A stretch of 64,000 nucleotides of DNA from contig JBHGBD010000001.1 of the NCBI GenBank assembly GCA_041946825.1, forward strand, positions 310,001 to 374,000, given 5' to 3'. Positions 49,362 through 57,666 of the stretch are shown in pieces. A program made the position numbers and the translations under genes. The stretch comes from CAZTHM01 sp041946825. GTDB taxonomy: Bacteria; Acidobacteriota; Terriglobia; UBA7540. How positions within the stretch are numbered: position 1 is the first letter of the stretch; every line of letters begins with the position of its first letter. The notes under the pieces are model-generated. The model ran no database searches. It had not been told where the DNA came from and saw nothing but the letters and a program-made list of their open reading frames with translations.

Positions 49362-49462
49362 ATCGAATGATCTGGCGATCGAATGATCGATTCATCGCCG
49401 AAGTTATTCGGTGGCTCGATCGCCCGACCTTCCGATAGCTCGATGTATCGATGTCCGATTCC
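49362..49462. repeat. Tandem octamer array, ATCGAATG- and CTCGATGT-types
   Basis: ATCGAATG, ATCTGGCG, ATCGAATG, ATCGATTC, ATCGCCGA (49362-49401), then from 49415 CTCGATCG, CCCGACCT, TCCGATAG, CTCGATGT, ATCGATGT, CCGATTCC. The period is 8, unlike the other arrays. It follows the DUF4440 stop and leads straight into heptamer array L. Confidence 0.82.
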
Positions 49463-49497
49463 CCAGCCCCTAGCCCCGAGTCCCCAGCCCCGAGCTA
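49461..49497. repeat. Tandem heptamer array L, CCCCGAGC-type
   Basis: CCCCAGC, CCCTAGC, CCCGAGT, CCCCAGC, CCCGAGC in phase; the next bases are the stop of the minus-strand DUF1080 gene (49495-49497). Confidence 0.88.
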
Positions 49498-50355
49498 GTA
49501 CTGGCACCTCGCGTTCTCAGCCTTCACGTAATACGTTTTGTAGTTCTTGGCCTTCGAATCCATGCAGCCCGCGAGGCTGAGCAATTCCACCTTGCGGAAC
49601 TCAATCGGATGGCTTTCGCTTTGCAGCGAGATATATCCCTCCGTGAGCAGCTTGCCGTCTTCCTTGAATTTCGGATCGTAGTGGTTGACCTGCCCGCCCC
49701 CAATCTGCGGCATCTCGTAGGTGAGGACTTCCTTGCCGTTGACGAAATGGCGGACGACGGAATCTCCGAGCACCATCACTTCCGCACGCACCCATTCTTC
49801 GCCTCGGAACGTCGGCGAAGTGGAATTCAGGCAGTGCGGTGTGAAGAGAATTCCCTCACGCACCACGTTCGTTCCCGGCGTGCAGAGGTTGGCAGTAGGC
49901 CGTTCGCCCGTCTCGCGCCCGCCGAGCAATTGCACCTCAATCGAGATGGGGAAGTCCTGGTCTTTCAGCATGCTTTCGGGGGGCTGGCAGTGCACCATGA
50001 TGCCGCTGTTCTTCCATCCCCAATCCGGCCCGCCCGGCACCTGCTGGCCGACAAAGCGGTATTCGGCGGCGACAATGTAGTGCGAGAACTTGCGCTTGTA
50101 GAACATGTGCCCGAAGCGTCCGTCGAATTTGTCGTACTGGTCGTACACCACCTTGAGCACGCCGTTTTCGACGCGATACGTGTTGCCGAAATTCACGCCG
50201 GGCTCGTAGCCGGTGATCTTGACGACCCAGTCGTTCAGGTCTTTGCCATTGAAGAGCTGAATCCATTCTTTCTGGTCGGCCGGGTTCGCCCCCGCCGCGC
50301 TCGCGGCGCCAAGCACTAAGGCGATTAGGGTATTGAGAAGTAGTTGGTTTTTCAT
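49495..50355 (-). CDS. Secreted DUF1080 (3-keto-disaccharide hydrolase-like) protein
   Basis: A 286-residue exported protein with a signal peptide (KNQLLLNTLIALVLGAASAAG) and a DUF1080 lamin-G/concanavalin-like fold: WIQLFNGKDLNDWVVKITG, YRVENGVLKVVYDQYD, FSHYIVAAEYRFVG, WGWKNSGIMVHCQPPESM, FPISIEVQLLGGRETGERPTANLC and EVMVLGDSVVRHFVNGKEV. Some DUF1080 proteins hydrolyse 3-keto-glycosides. ATG 50355 is chosen; the frame open to 50643 crosses a heptamer array. Context with ThuA and GH29 elsewhere suggests glycan use, which is inference. Confidence 0.87.
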   Translation of the reverse strand: MKNQLLLNTLIALVLGAASAAGANPADQKEWIQLFNGKDLNDWVVKITGYEPGVNFGNTYRVENGVLKVVYDQYDKFDGRFGHMFYKRKFSHYIVAAEYRFVGQQVPGGPDWGWKNSGIMVHCQPPESMLKDQDFPISIEVQLLGGRETGERPTANLCTPGTNVVREGILFTPHCLNSTSPTFRGEEWVRAEVMVLGDSVVRHFVNGKEVLTYEMPQIGGGQVNHYDPKFKEDGKLLTEGYISLQSESHPIEFRKVELLSLAGCMDSKAKNYKTYYVKAENARCQY

Positions 50356-50374
50356 AGCGGCGGGATTATATGAC

Positions 50375-50430
50375 GGTTCGGGATTCGTGACTCGGGATTC
50401 GTGACTCGTGACTCGGGGTTGGGGATCGGT
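50375..50430. repeat. Tandem heptamer array M, GATTCGT/GACTCGG-type
   Basis: GGTTCGG, GATTCGT, GACTCGG, GATTCGT, GACTCGT, GACTCGG, GGTTGGG, GATCGGT, in phase. It lies in the divergent gap between the DUF1080 gene start and brnT. Confidence 0.93.
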
Positions 50431-50536
50431 TTTCGTGCGGGGGCGAGGGAATTCCAGAATGTGCGTGTTTGGGCGATCAAGGCTTGCAGATTTGGGCGTG
50501 TACATGCTAGATTGTACATACGAAAGTGTGGTGAAA

Positions 50537-50821
50537 ATGCGATTTGAGTGGGACGAGCAGAAAAGCCGCAGTAACTTGGCCAAGCACCAAGTCAGTTTTG
50601 AAACGGCTACACTCGTCTTCGATGACCCCTTTGCCCTCAGCATCTATGACCGGACCGTGGAAGGCGAGGATCGTTGGCACACGCTGGGCTTAGTCGGTGG
50701 GGTCGTTATATTGCTGGTCGTCCATACACACACGGCTGAGGATGAGGAGGAAGTGATCCGAATTGTTTCGGCGCGCAAGGCCACGCCGCGAGAAAGGGAG
50801 ATTTATGAGCAAGCTCACTAA
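50537..50821 (+). CDS. brnT: BrnT toxin
   Basis: A 94-residue ribonuclease toxin of the BrnT-BrnA type II module. MRFEWDEQKSRSNLAKHQVSFETA is the classical start, DDPFALSIYDRTVEGEDRWHTLG the core, and IRIVSARKATPREREIYE the end. ATG 50537 fits the family; an ATG at 50504 sits in a region with direct TGTACAT repeats (50501 and 50513 areas) that may be promoter-operator. The last 17 bp overlap brnA. Confidence 0.9.
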   Translation: MRFEWDEQKSRSNLAKHQVSFETATLVFDDPFALSIYDRTVEGEDRWHTLGLVGGVVILLVVHTHTAEDEEEVIRIVSARKATPREREIYEQAH

Positions 50822-51068
50822 GAAGCAAGCCAAGGAAATTCGGGCCCTGGCTCGCCTGAAGGATTCTGAAATCAACTTGCAGGACGTGCCCGAACTGACG
50901 CGCTGGCGCCGGGCCATGGTGGGGAAGTTCTACCGTCCGATCAAGAAGCCCTTGACGATTCGCATTGATGCCGACGTTTTGGCTTGGCTCAAGTCTCAGG
51001 GCAAGGGTTATCAGACCCGCCTGAACGGACTGCTCCGTGCCGCCATGGAAAGGCATTCGTCTCGCTGA
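50805..51068 (+). CDS. brnA: BrnA antitoxin
   Basis: An 87-residue antitoxin; YRPIKKPLTIRIDADVLAWLKSQGKGYQTRLNGLLRAAM is the C-terminal ribbon-helix-helix (split), the part by which BrnA binds DNA and represses its operon; the N-terminal helix binds BrnT. ATG 50805 has AAAGGGAG upstream and overlaps brnT by 17 bp, as is usual for this module. Confidence 0.88.
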   Translation: MSKLTKKQAKEIRALARLKDSEINLQDVPELTRWRRAMVGKFYRPIKKPLTIRIDADVLAWLKSQGKGYQTRLNGLLRAAMERHSSR

Positions 51069-51249
51069 GTGGGTAGATTCCATCCCTTATCATCCGGAAT
51101 TCGCAAGCGGACGTAAGCGAGGCGCGCACTGCTGGCGTCATCAGCACCCACACCAGCGCGGCCACGAGAGCGTGGCTGCGAAGGTCACAAATCACCGCTG
51201 CAAAATCCCAAATCTCCCAAAGGTCGTGCCCGCCTGGCCGTTGACAGTT
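51069..51249. other. 181-bp convergent intergenic region with degraded repeat
   Basis: No gene was found. Near 51185-51225 the sequence CAAATCAC...CAAAATC.CCAAATC looks like a decayed heptamer array of the CAAAATC type, with shifts between units. Confidence 0.4.
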
Positions 51250-52275
51250 TCAGCGACCGCCGCCGCGCTTCTTGCTGCTCGTGGCCGTTGCCGGCTTGGG
51301 AAAACTGGGCCGCTGGCCCTGGGGCGTAGTCAGGAGCTGGATGATGTACTTTTGGTTCTCCTCCAGTTGCAGCAACTTCTGGCCCATGGCTTCGACGACT
51401 ATTTTAACGGCGTTGATGTCGCCGCTCGACCCCAGCAGCTGCTCATAGACATTCCCGACGCGCTTGTAGGTTCCGGTGACCTCCGATGAGGTAACATCCT
51501 GGCTGATATAATCCATCATCTGATAGATGGCATCGAGCACTTGATGGACGCCTTCGACGGCGGCGCAGGCGGCGGAACCGTTCCCTCCAAAGCCCAGCGC
51601 GACGGCGGTCTGATCGCAGAAGTGTGTGGCGATGGCGGAAGCCTTCTCGGCGGCCAGGTTGGCGGTAAAAGCGGCGAAGGCCACCTTTGACGAGGGCCAC
51701 ATAGACGGCGGGAAAAAGTACTCCGCCTTGTCGAGTTCGGCGTATACGGTCGGAGGCGGTTTAGGAACATTGCCGGCCAGGACTTCGTTCAATTGGCTGA
51801 CTTCGGTCCCGACTTCATCGAGGTCCTCAACCATGTCTTTGCCGCGCTCCTCGTCGAATTCCGGCTCCGCGCCGACCATGCTGAGCGACGCCGTCTGGTC
51901 CGGCAAGCAAACGGCCAACTGCGGATCGCATTCTTCGCTCTTCTTCCTGCCGCGCTTCCTGACAAGCTGCTGAAAATCATTTCCATCCGTGCGGTTACTG
52001 GATCGGTTGGCCCGAGTTTGCGCCTCCCGGATTCGATCGACCCTTCCCTTGAATTTCTGCCCGGCCTCCGTCGCCTGGCAATTCGAATCGCAAAGACCCT
52101 CGAGAGTGGCTCCTAACTGCTCGGTCTTGCCCAGGACTTCTTCGAGCTTACCTTTAATGGTGCCCCCGTCGCCTCGCGCGGGGCGCTCGGCGCGAGCGGG
52201 TGTCAAGAAACTGAAAAGAGCAATTACGCAGGATAAGAATATACAGCTTTGATCGAGATGGATTCTGGTTTTCAA
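51250..52275 (-). CDS. Secreted protein of unknown function
   Basis: A 341-residue protein from TTG 52275, which has GGGAGG at good spacing and opens a signal peptide (IHLDQSCIFLSCVIALFSFLTPARA, split). No family is recognised. The mature part is largely helical, with a basic stretch (VRKRGRKKSEE) near 110, four to six Cys (SNC, ECD, AVC, HFC, AAC), a region SMWPSSKVAFAAFTANLAAEKAS and a coiled-coil-like end (VEAMGQKLLQLEENQKYIIQLL). The C-terminus is Lys/Arg/Gly-rich. It stands alone and convergent with brnTA; a structural or binding role is possible. Confidence 0.6.
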   Translation of the reverse strand: MKTRIHLDQSCIFLSCVIALFSFLTPARAERPARGDGGTIKGKLEEVLGKTEQLGATLEGLCDSNCQATEAGQKFKGRVDRIREAQTRANRSSNRTDGNDFQQLVRKRGRKKSEECDPQLAVCLPDQTASLSMVGAEPEFDEERGKDMVEDLDEVGTEVSQLNEVLAGNVPKPPPTVYAELDKAEYFFPPSMWPSSKVAFAAFTANLAAEKASAIATHFCDQTAVALGFGGNGSAACAAVEGVHQVLDAIYQMMDYISQDVTSSEVTGTYKRVGNVYEQLLGSSGDINAVKIVVEAMGQKLLQLEENQKYIIQLLTTPQGQRPSFPKPATATSSKKRGGGR

Positions 52276-52535
52276 GTTGGCCTCCCTGGAACCGGATTTG
52301 CGCGCAGACCCGACCAATACGAGCACAGTTCTCCTGCGCGGTCGAACCTTCGCCTATGACAAATTGTCGTTGCGGCGGGGATTCTGGAGTTGTGCCGGCT
52401 GGAGGCATCCCTTTAGTGGGCTCGGGGTTCGGAATCTTCGCAGGCCCGCCCATTCCAACCTCCCATGCAGGGACAGCGCCGGAACACATGAGCACTCCAG
52501 ATGCTGTTAGCGAGGAATAAACGGGTCAGAGGTGA

Positions 52536-53039
52536 GCAAAGGGTAACGTCCCAACACGGGGATGTCAAGCCGAAATTCATTTCCGATGGCGCAAGGATAA
52601 CTCCCTTGGCCGCCGGAAAGAACTGGAGTTGCTCGCCAACTGGGTGGAGGGAAAACGGCGCGAGAAATACTGCGAGGATAAAGACCTGATCGGCATGGGC
52701 GACTTCAACATCCCGTCGCTGACCGACCCGCTTTTCCAGGCGGTCACCAAACACAAGCTGCAAATGCCCAAAGCGCTCCTGGGCAGCCAGCACGGCAGCA
52801 ACCTGGAGAAAGACAAGCGGTATGACCAGATCCTCCATTACGCCAACTACCCGGAGAACTTCAGCCAGGCGGGCGGGGTGCTGGATTTCTTCGTAGACCA
52901 AGCCCACATCAAAGAGCTGTTCCCGGCCGGGATGACGAAGTTCGTCTTTACCTTTCAGTTGTCTGACCACCTGCCGCTCTGGATCCAGGTGAACACCGAT
53001 ATCAGCGGGCAACAGCTTCAGCAATTGATCCAGGGGTAG
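52536..53039 (+). pseudogene. 5'-truncated endonuclease/exonuclease/phosphatase (EEP) family gene
   Basis: An open frame of ~168 codons without a start: IHFRWRKDNSLGRRKELELL leads into LANWVEG, then GMGDFNIPS (metal site), KRYDQILHY and FQLSDHLPLWIQV (the catalytic SDH), the C-terminal half of the DNase I-like EEP fold. An in-frame TGA lies at 52533-52535, and no ATG precedes the motifs; the N-terminal half with the first catalytic Asn/Glu is absent. The only start in the track is a TTG at 52629 inside the fold. Probably a remnant, possibly truncated by the event that placed 52276-52535 here. Confidence 0.75.
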
Positions 53040-53078
53040 AGACGCCCCGGCGCTTCCGCGTGCGGCTCAAGAAAAGAC

Positions 53079-53107
53079 TTGACAAAGCCAGAATAGTATG
53101 CTATCTA
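53079..53107 (+). promoter_or_regulatory. Sigma-70-type promoter with flanking TAGTATG repeats
   Basis: TTGACA (53079-53084), 17-bp spacer, TATCTA (53102-53107). TAGTATG occurs at 53094-53100 and again at 53115-53121. Downstream only a 23-codon frame opens (53119-53190, ATG AGG CGT...), without database-recognisable content, so the promoter may serve a lost gene. Confidence 0.5.
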
Positions 53108-53190
53108 AATAGTCTAGTATGAGGCGTTTTGCCCGCCGGTATACGGAGTCGCAAAAAGGGATGGCGGGCAGGTGGGTATGCGACATCTGA

Positions 53191-53579
53191 AACCGACCTA
53201 TTGTCCCCACGAGCAGGGGAATCGAAATGGGGCATACCCTAAAGGCGCAAAATCGGGAAGCTGACTACCCATTCAGAATCAATGGGGAAACTTCGTGGAA
53301 CCGGAGGCAAAGCTGACAAGCTGTTTAGAATCAGCGACTGTTAAGTTTTTCTACAGAGCTGACTATTTATTTTTTTCAGTTAGTTATCAGCTTCGCCGCA
53401 AATGGCCGAGCGCGGGCAAACCCGGTAAGCTCTTTATAATGAGTACGCACAAAAACGTGCCACAACCCCGGGAAGCTGATTATTGGTTGCTTCTCAGCGG
53501 TTTATCAGGATTGATCTTTTGACGTCACTCCAGGCCTGGCGGCTCGAAACCTCAGGACCTCTTCGCCCCCGTAACCCCG
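53191..53579. other. 389-bp AT-richer region without a supported gene
   Basis: It has lower GC than its surroundings and repeats of AGCTGAC/AGCTGAT (53258, 53313, 53357, 53472 areas) without fixed period. A 75-codon frame (53295-53522) from a GTG shows no recognisable protein. The sequence may be a remnant of a mobile or lost segment. Confidence 0.45.
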
Positions 53580-54530
53580 TTACTCGAGCGGAATCTGGCT
53601 CGCGTGCTGGGCCAGCCACTGCGCGAAGGTTTGCAACTGCGGATTCAGCGAACGGGAGAATTTCAGGTCGCGCGCGCCGCAGTAGTAGTCGTTGAAGTCG
53701 CGCTTGAACTGGAACATGTTGCCCAGGTCGTCGGCGCCCGGAAAGCCGAAACCGCGATAGACTTCGGGCGGTACGTTGTTGTAGCGCACTTCCTGGCCCA
53801 GCGCCTTGGTGAGCCCCGCGGCCATCTCCGCGCCCGTCAGGTGCTCCCCGGCAATCCCCACCTTCTTGCCGATGAATTCCTTGCCGCGCTTGAAGATTCC
53901 GAGCGCGCACTTGCCGATGTCTTCCACGGCAATCGCTGCAAGCTTCTTGTTGTCCAGGGGGAAGGTGATCGCCAGCTTGCCGTCCGGCCCGCGCTTGGGA
54001 CCCGCGCCGAAATAGATAAGGTTGTCCCAGTAGAATGACGTCAGCAGCCACGTCGTCGGCACTCCCGCCTTCTTGAATATTTCGTCGGCCTCGCCCTTGG
54101 CGTCGAAGTGCGGCACCTTGTACTTGCCCATCAGCGTGGGCATGCGGTTGTCGCTGAGCGGCACCCACTTGCGCGTGTCCTCGAGCGTGGACCAGATGAC
54201 GTGCTGGACGCCCGCTGATTTCGCGGCCTGCGCCATGTTGGCGGCCTGCGTCAACTCCTTCTCGGGCTGGAAGTGCTCCCAATAATTGGTCAGGCAGAAC
54301 GCTCCGTAGGCGCCGGCAAACGCGCCCCTGAGACTCTCGGCGTCGTCCAGGTCGGCGGCGACGACTTCGGCCCCTTGCTTCACCAAGGCCTTCGCCTTCT
54401 CCGAGTCAGTCTTGCGGGTCAGGGCGCGGACCGCGAACCCGCTCGCCGGGTCGGCCAGGATCGCGCGCACCAACCCGCCGCCTTGCGCACCCGTCGCGCC
54501 CACCACCGCGATGAATCTCTTGTCAGCCAT
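53580..54530 (-). CDS. NmrA-like NAD(P)-binding protein
   Basis: A 316-residue atypical short-chain dehydrogenase-like protein. FIAVVGATGAQGGGLVRAIL is the nucleotide loop (GATGxxG), VRALTRKTDSEKAKAL follows, and VVAADLDDAESLRGAFAGAYGAF and HVIWSTLEDTRKWVPL match NmrA/HSCARG-type proteins, which sense NADP(H) redox state or act as reductases. ATG 54530 has AGGAGACAGGAA upstream. It stands alone, divergent from the Mla-type operon. Confidence 0.87.
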   Translation of the reverse strand: MADKRFIAVVGATGAQGGGLVRAILADPASGFAVRALTRKTDSEKAKALVKQGAEVVAADLDDAESLRGAFAGAYGAFCLTNYWEHFQPEKELTQAANMAQAAKSAGVQHVIWSTLEDTRKWVPLSDNRMPTLMGKYKVPHFDAKGEADEIFKKAGVPTTWLLTSFYWDNLIYFGAGPKRGPDGKLAITFPLDNKKLAAIAVEDIGKCALGIFKRGKEFIGKKVGIAGEHLTGAEMAAGLTKALGQEVRYNNVPPEVYRGFGFPGADDLGNMFQFKRDFNDYYCGARDLKFSRSLNPQLQTFAQWLAQHASQIPLE

Positions 54531-54878
54531 TTCCTGTCTCCTTTTGATTTGATCTCCGCGCGGCGCCGTCGGCCGCGCAAGGTGATTTCGCCAGTCAAAT
54601 TCCCGGGGGCAGCAATCCCACAGCCTGCCTCACTGGTCCATAAGAATTGTCGAAGTGCCCCAAAATTCCCGAGCCGCAACCCGTTAATTATAGATGATAA
54701 CCCGCCGCGAGACGGTCTGCAAAATCTTCCGCGCATCGGCCACATTTTCCTCTTCGGAGCCTCGACCACAACTCATTACTCCAACATTCCAAAGGGCATA
54801 GCCGGATTTTCGTGACTTTGGCCGCGTTCCTGCACGAACTGAATTCGGGCGTCCGCGGGACATCACTGAGAGGTGTGA
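54531..54878. other. 348-bp divergent intergenic region
   Basis: It separates nmrA-like and mlaE genes. AGAGGTG just before the mlaE ATG is its ribosome site. No consensus promoter, array or operator could be fixed by eye. Confidence 0.4.
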
Positions 54879-55691
54879 ATGCAGGGCATTCTGTCCAAAT
54901 TGAACTTGCGCTTCTGGGATTTGGAAGCCGACAAGACGATTCTGATCCCACTGTTGAAATGGTTCGGCGAGATGGGGTTCTTCTGTGCGCGACTTACCAA
55001 AGCGGCAATTTCCCCGCCGTACGAAGTCCGGGCACTGGTCCGCCAGATGGACGAAATTGGATCGAAGTCGCTTCCGCTGGTGATGCTCGCGGGAGCCGCG
55101 ACGGGGGTGGTGATGGCTCTGCAAACGCATGCCAGTCTCACTCGCTTCGGGGCCGCGTCACTCCTCCCCGCCGTCATCTTCCATTCCATTGTCGAAGAGA
55201 GCGGTCCCATCATCACCGGCCTGATCGTTGCGGGGCGCGTTGGAGCGGGCATCGGGGCGGAACTGGGCTCGATGAAAGTCACCGAGCAGATCGACGCCAT
55301 GGAGGCGTCGGCGGTTGATCCTCTCAAATATCTGGTGGCCACACGCGTCCTGGCGTGCATCACGATGCTCCCGCTCCTGACCCTTGCGGCGGATGCCTGT
55401 GGAGTGATCATGGGCTGGGTCACTACGAATATCACCTCGCCCATCTCTCTCAATCTTTTTCTCGAAGCTGGGCTGAAAACCGTGAACTTCAATGACTTCC
55501 TCCCTCCGACGTTCAAGACTTGCGTGTACGGACTGATTATCGGATTGGTTTCCTGTTTCCAGGGGATGCGAACGGAAGGAGGAACTGAGGGGGTGGGCCG
55601 CGCCGCGATGAGCTCCGTGGTTCTGTCTTCTCTCTTTGTTGTGTTGGCCGACGTACTCCTGGTGCGGCTGATCCTGGTGTTTTTTCCGTAG
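54879..55691 (+). CDS. mlaE: MlaE-family ABC transporter permease
   Basis: A 270-residue inner-membrane permease of a lipid-transporting MCE-type ABC system. Five to six membrane segments are seen, with GAATGVVMALQTHASLTRFGA, HSIVEESGPIITGLIVAGRVGAGIGAELGSMKVTEQIDAMEASAVDP (the family signature, split) and YGLIIGLVSCFQGMRTEGGTEGVGRA. It is followed in 7 bp by the ATPase and in turn by the MCE protein, the usual trio. Confidence 0.93.
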   Translation: MQGILSKLNLRFWDLEADKTILIPLLKWFGEMGFFCARLTKAAISPPYEVRALVRQMDEIGSKSLPLVMLAGAATGVVMALQTHASLTRFGAASLLPAVIFHSIVEESGPIITGLIVAGRVGAGIGAELGSMKVTEQIDAMEASAVDPLKYLVATRVLACITMLPLLTLAADACGVIMGWVTTNITSPISLNLFLEAGLKTVNFNDFLPPTFKTCVYGLIIGLVSCFQGMRTEGGTEGVGRAAMSSVVLSSLFVVLADVLLVRLILVFFP

Positions 55692-55698
55692 GTCGGAA

Positions 55699-56442
55699 AT
55701 GGAAAATCACGAACCGGCGATTGTCGTCAAGAATCTGCGCAAGTCGTTCGGCAAGCAGCGCGTGCTGAACGGAGTGAACCTGTGCGTCGGCCGCGGAGAG
55801 ACGCTGTCGGTGCTCGGGCGCAGCGGCACAGGCAAGAGCGTCCTGTTGAAGCTCATCGTCGGATTGGTGAAGCCCGACGCGGGCTCGATCACCGTGCACG
55901 GCGAAGACATTCCCACCCTGTCGCCGAATAAGCTGAACCGCGTGCGAATAAAAATCGGGTTTCTATTCCAGCACGCGGCGCTCTACGACTCTTTGAATGT
56001 GGCGGAGAACGTGGCGTTCCCGCTCCAGCGGCACACGCGCATGTCCGCCGCGGAAAGGAAGGAGCGCGTGCGGGACCTTCTCCGCCGCGTGGGGATGGAA
56101 GAGCACCTGCACAAGATGCCCGCGCAGATTTCCGGGGGCATGCAGAAGCGCGTGGGGCTGGCGCGGGCGCTGGCGCTCGAGCCTGACATCCTGCTTTTTG
56201 ATGAGCCTACCACCGGGCTCGACCCCATCACGGCGGGCGAAATCGACGACCTGATTCGCCAGGCGCAGGAGAACCGGCAGGCGACGTCGGTCGTCGTCAC
56301 CCACGACCTGCGCAGCGCCAGGGCCATCTCCGACCGCCTCGCGCTGGTGCACGAAGGGAACGTTCTGGCCGAAGGGACCTACGAAGAGATCGAAAACAGC
56401 CCGGACCCGTTCGTCGCGCAGTTTCTGCGGCAGGGGGCTTAG
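55699..56442 (+). CDS. mlaF: MlaF-family ABC transporter ATPase
   Basis: A 247-residue ATPase driving lipid transport. Walker A is GRSGTGKSVLLKLI (~39-52), signature ISGGMQKRVGLARALALEP, Walker B DILLFDEPTTGLDP, H-loop VVTHDLRSA. Seven bp after mlaE; its stop is 9 bp from the MCE gene's ATG. Confidence 0.94.
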   Translation: MENHEPAIVVKNLRKSFGKQRVLNGVNLCVGRGETLSVLGRSGTGKSVLLKLIVGLVKPDAGSITVHGEDIPTLSPNKLNRVRIKIGFLFQHAALYDSLNVAENVAFPLQRHTRMSAAERKERVRDLLRRVGMEEHLHKMPAQISGGMQKRVGLARALALEPDILLFDEPTTGLDPITAGEIDDLIRQAQENRQATSVVVTHDLRSARAISDRLALVHEGNVLAEGTYEEIENSPDPFVAQFLRQGA

Positions 56443-56451
56443 GGGGTGATT

Positions 56452-57558
56452 ATGTGGAGGACCGTACGCCTGGGAGCGTTTATTCTGGGAGGACTGATCA
56501 TCTTGTCGATCGGGGTTTTCTTGATCGGCGAGAAACAGTTCTTGTTCACTCACACCTACCATCTGAAGTCCGCCTACGACAACGTCATCGGCCTGAAAAA
56601 CGGCGCGGAAGTCCGCGTGGGAGGGATTCACAAGGGAATGGTTGACACGATCCAACTACCCTCGACTCCGGACGGAAAAGTGACCGTGGTGATGGAGCTG
56701 GATAATTCGACCCGCAACACGATCAAGAAGGATTCCACGAGCTCGATTCAGACCGAAGGGCTCCTGGGTGACAAGTACGTCGCGATTTCCTTTGGCTCCA
56801 AAGACGCGCCCAACGTTGAGGATGGAGACACAATCGGAAGCCAGCCTCCCCTGGATTTCTCCGCTCTCATTAAGAAGGCGGACGATATTCTGGTTGCGAC
56901 CAAGGAGACCGTGGAGAATGCCAGCGAGGCAACCGAAAACTTCCGCCAGGTCAGTCTCAAGATCAACCAAGGAAAAGGAACCGTGGGGGCGCTCATCAAC
57001 GATCGAAAAATGTACGAGCAGGCGAGCGCCGCCGCGGAACAGGCCAAGCAAGGAGTCACATCTTTCCAGGAGAACATGGAGGCGCTTAAACACAACTGGT
57101 TTTTGCGCGGGTTCTTCAAGAAGCGCGGTTACACCGATACCAAGGATCTGGCGCAGAATCAGGTGGCCCATTTGCCGGAAGAGTCAGCTGTCAAGAAATT
57201 TACCTTCGACGGGAAACAGGTTTTCGACAAGGCCGATACCGCCAAACTGAAGAATGAAAAAAATCTGGATGACGCGGGCAAATTCCTGGAAGGGAATCCG
57301 TTTGGGGTGGCGGTGGTCGTGGCCTCCACGGGTGAAAGGGGAGACTCCGACGAGAATCGTGCCCTCAGCGAGGCCCGCGCCATGGTGGTTCGCGACTACC
57401 TGGTGAAGAAATTCAAGATGGACGACTCCCGCGTCAAGACTCTCGGACTGGGCGAGGATAAGTCCCAGGTCGCCGAGGGTGGCCGAGTCGAAATCCTAGT
57501 CTATCCCGAAGGGACTACAGTCCCTCCCGCCAAATATGCGGAGCGGTCCAGCCGATGA
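56452..57558 (+). CDS. mlaD: MCE (MlaD-like) protein with a C-terminal OmpA-like domain
   Basis: A 368-residue protein anchored by WRTVRLGAFILGGLIILSIGVFLIGEKQ (N-terminal helix). The MCE/MlaD fold spans ~35-130 (YHLKSAYDNVIGLKNGAEVRVGGIHKGMVDTIQL, STSSIQTEGLLGDKYVAISFGS, split), then a helical region (~145-240), then ~245-355 an OmpA-C-like domain with FDGKQVFDKADTAKL and ENRALSEARAMVVRDYLVKKFKMDDSRVKTLGLGEDK, the peptidoglycan-binding pattern. ATG 56452 (AGGGGG upstream) is preferred to GTG 56446. The tail could tether the lipid transporter to the wall. Confidence 0.88.
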   Translation: MWRTVRLGAFILGGLIILSIGVFLIGEKQFLFTHTYHLKSAYDNVIGLKNGAEVRVGGIHKGMVDTIQLPSTPDGKVTVVMELDNSTRNTIKKDSTSSIQTEGLLGDKYVAISFGSKDAPNVEDGDTIGSQPPLDFSALIKKADDILVATKETVENASEATENFRQVSLKINQGKGTVGALINDRKMYEQASAAAEQAKQGVTSFQENMEALKHNWFLRGFFKKRGYTDTKDLAQNQVAHLPEESAVKKFTFDGKQVFDKADTAKLKNEKNLDDAGKFLEGNPFGVAVVVASTGERGDSDENRALSEARAMVVRDYLVKKFKMDDSRVKTLGLGEDKSQVAEGGRVEILVYPEGTTVPPAKYAERSSR

Positions 57559-57573
57559 TGAGGCGCTGGGAGC

Positions 57574-57590
57574 GCGGGCATCCTGCCCGC
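57574..57590 (+). terminator. GCGGGCA hairpin after the MCE gene
   Basis: GCGGGCA (57574-57580) and TGCCCGC (57584-57590) pair with a 3-base loop, 16 bp after the stop. No T-run; it may be a transcript end or a dispersed repeat hairpin. Confidence 0.5.
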
Positions 57591-57666
57591 ATGCTGCGCT
57601 GCCAGGCGGCGCTTTCCTTGACAAGAAGCGCAATAATCCCCAACAATGACGAGTTGTCTTGAAGCC

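Noticed and set aside
52154..52495. 113-codon minus-strand frame overlapping the secreted protein start
   Set aside because: It has no signal of a domain, overlaps the better-supported gene by 122 bp and has a weak ribosome site.
53119..53190. 23-codon frame after the orphan promoter
   Set aside because: Too short and without ribosome site or similarity to call a gene; kept only as context of the promoter.
53195..53225. CRISPR-like palindrome CCCCACGAGCAGGGG
   Set aside because: It resembles half of a type I-E repeat, but occurs once, with no second copy at spacer distance and no cas gene in the window.
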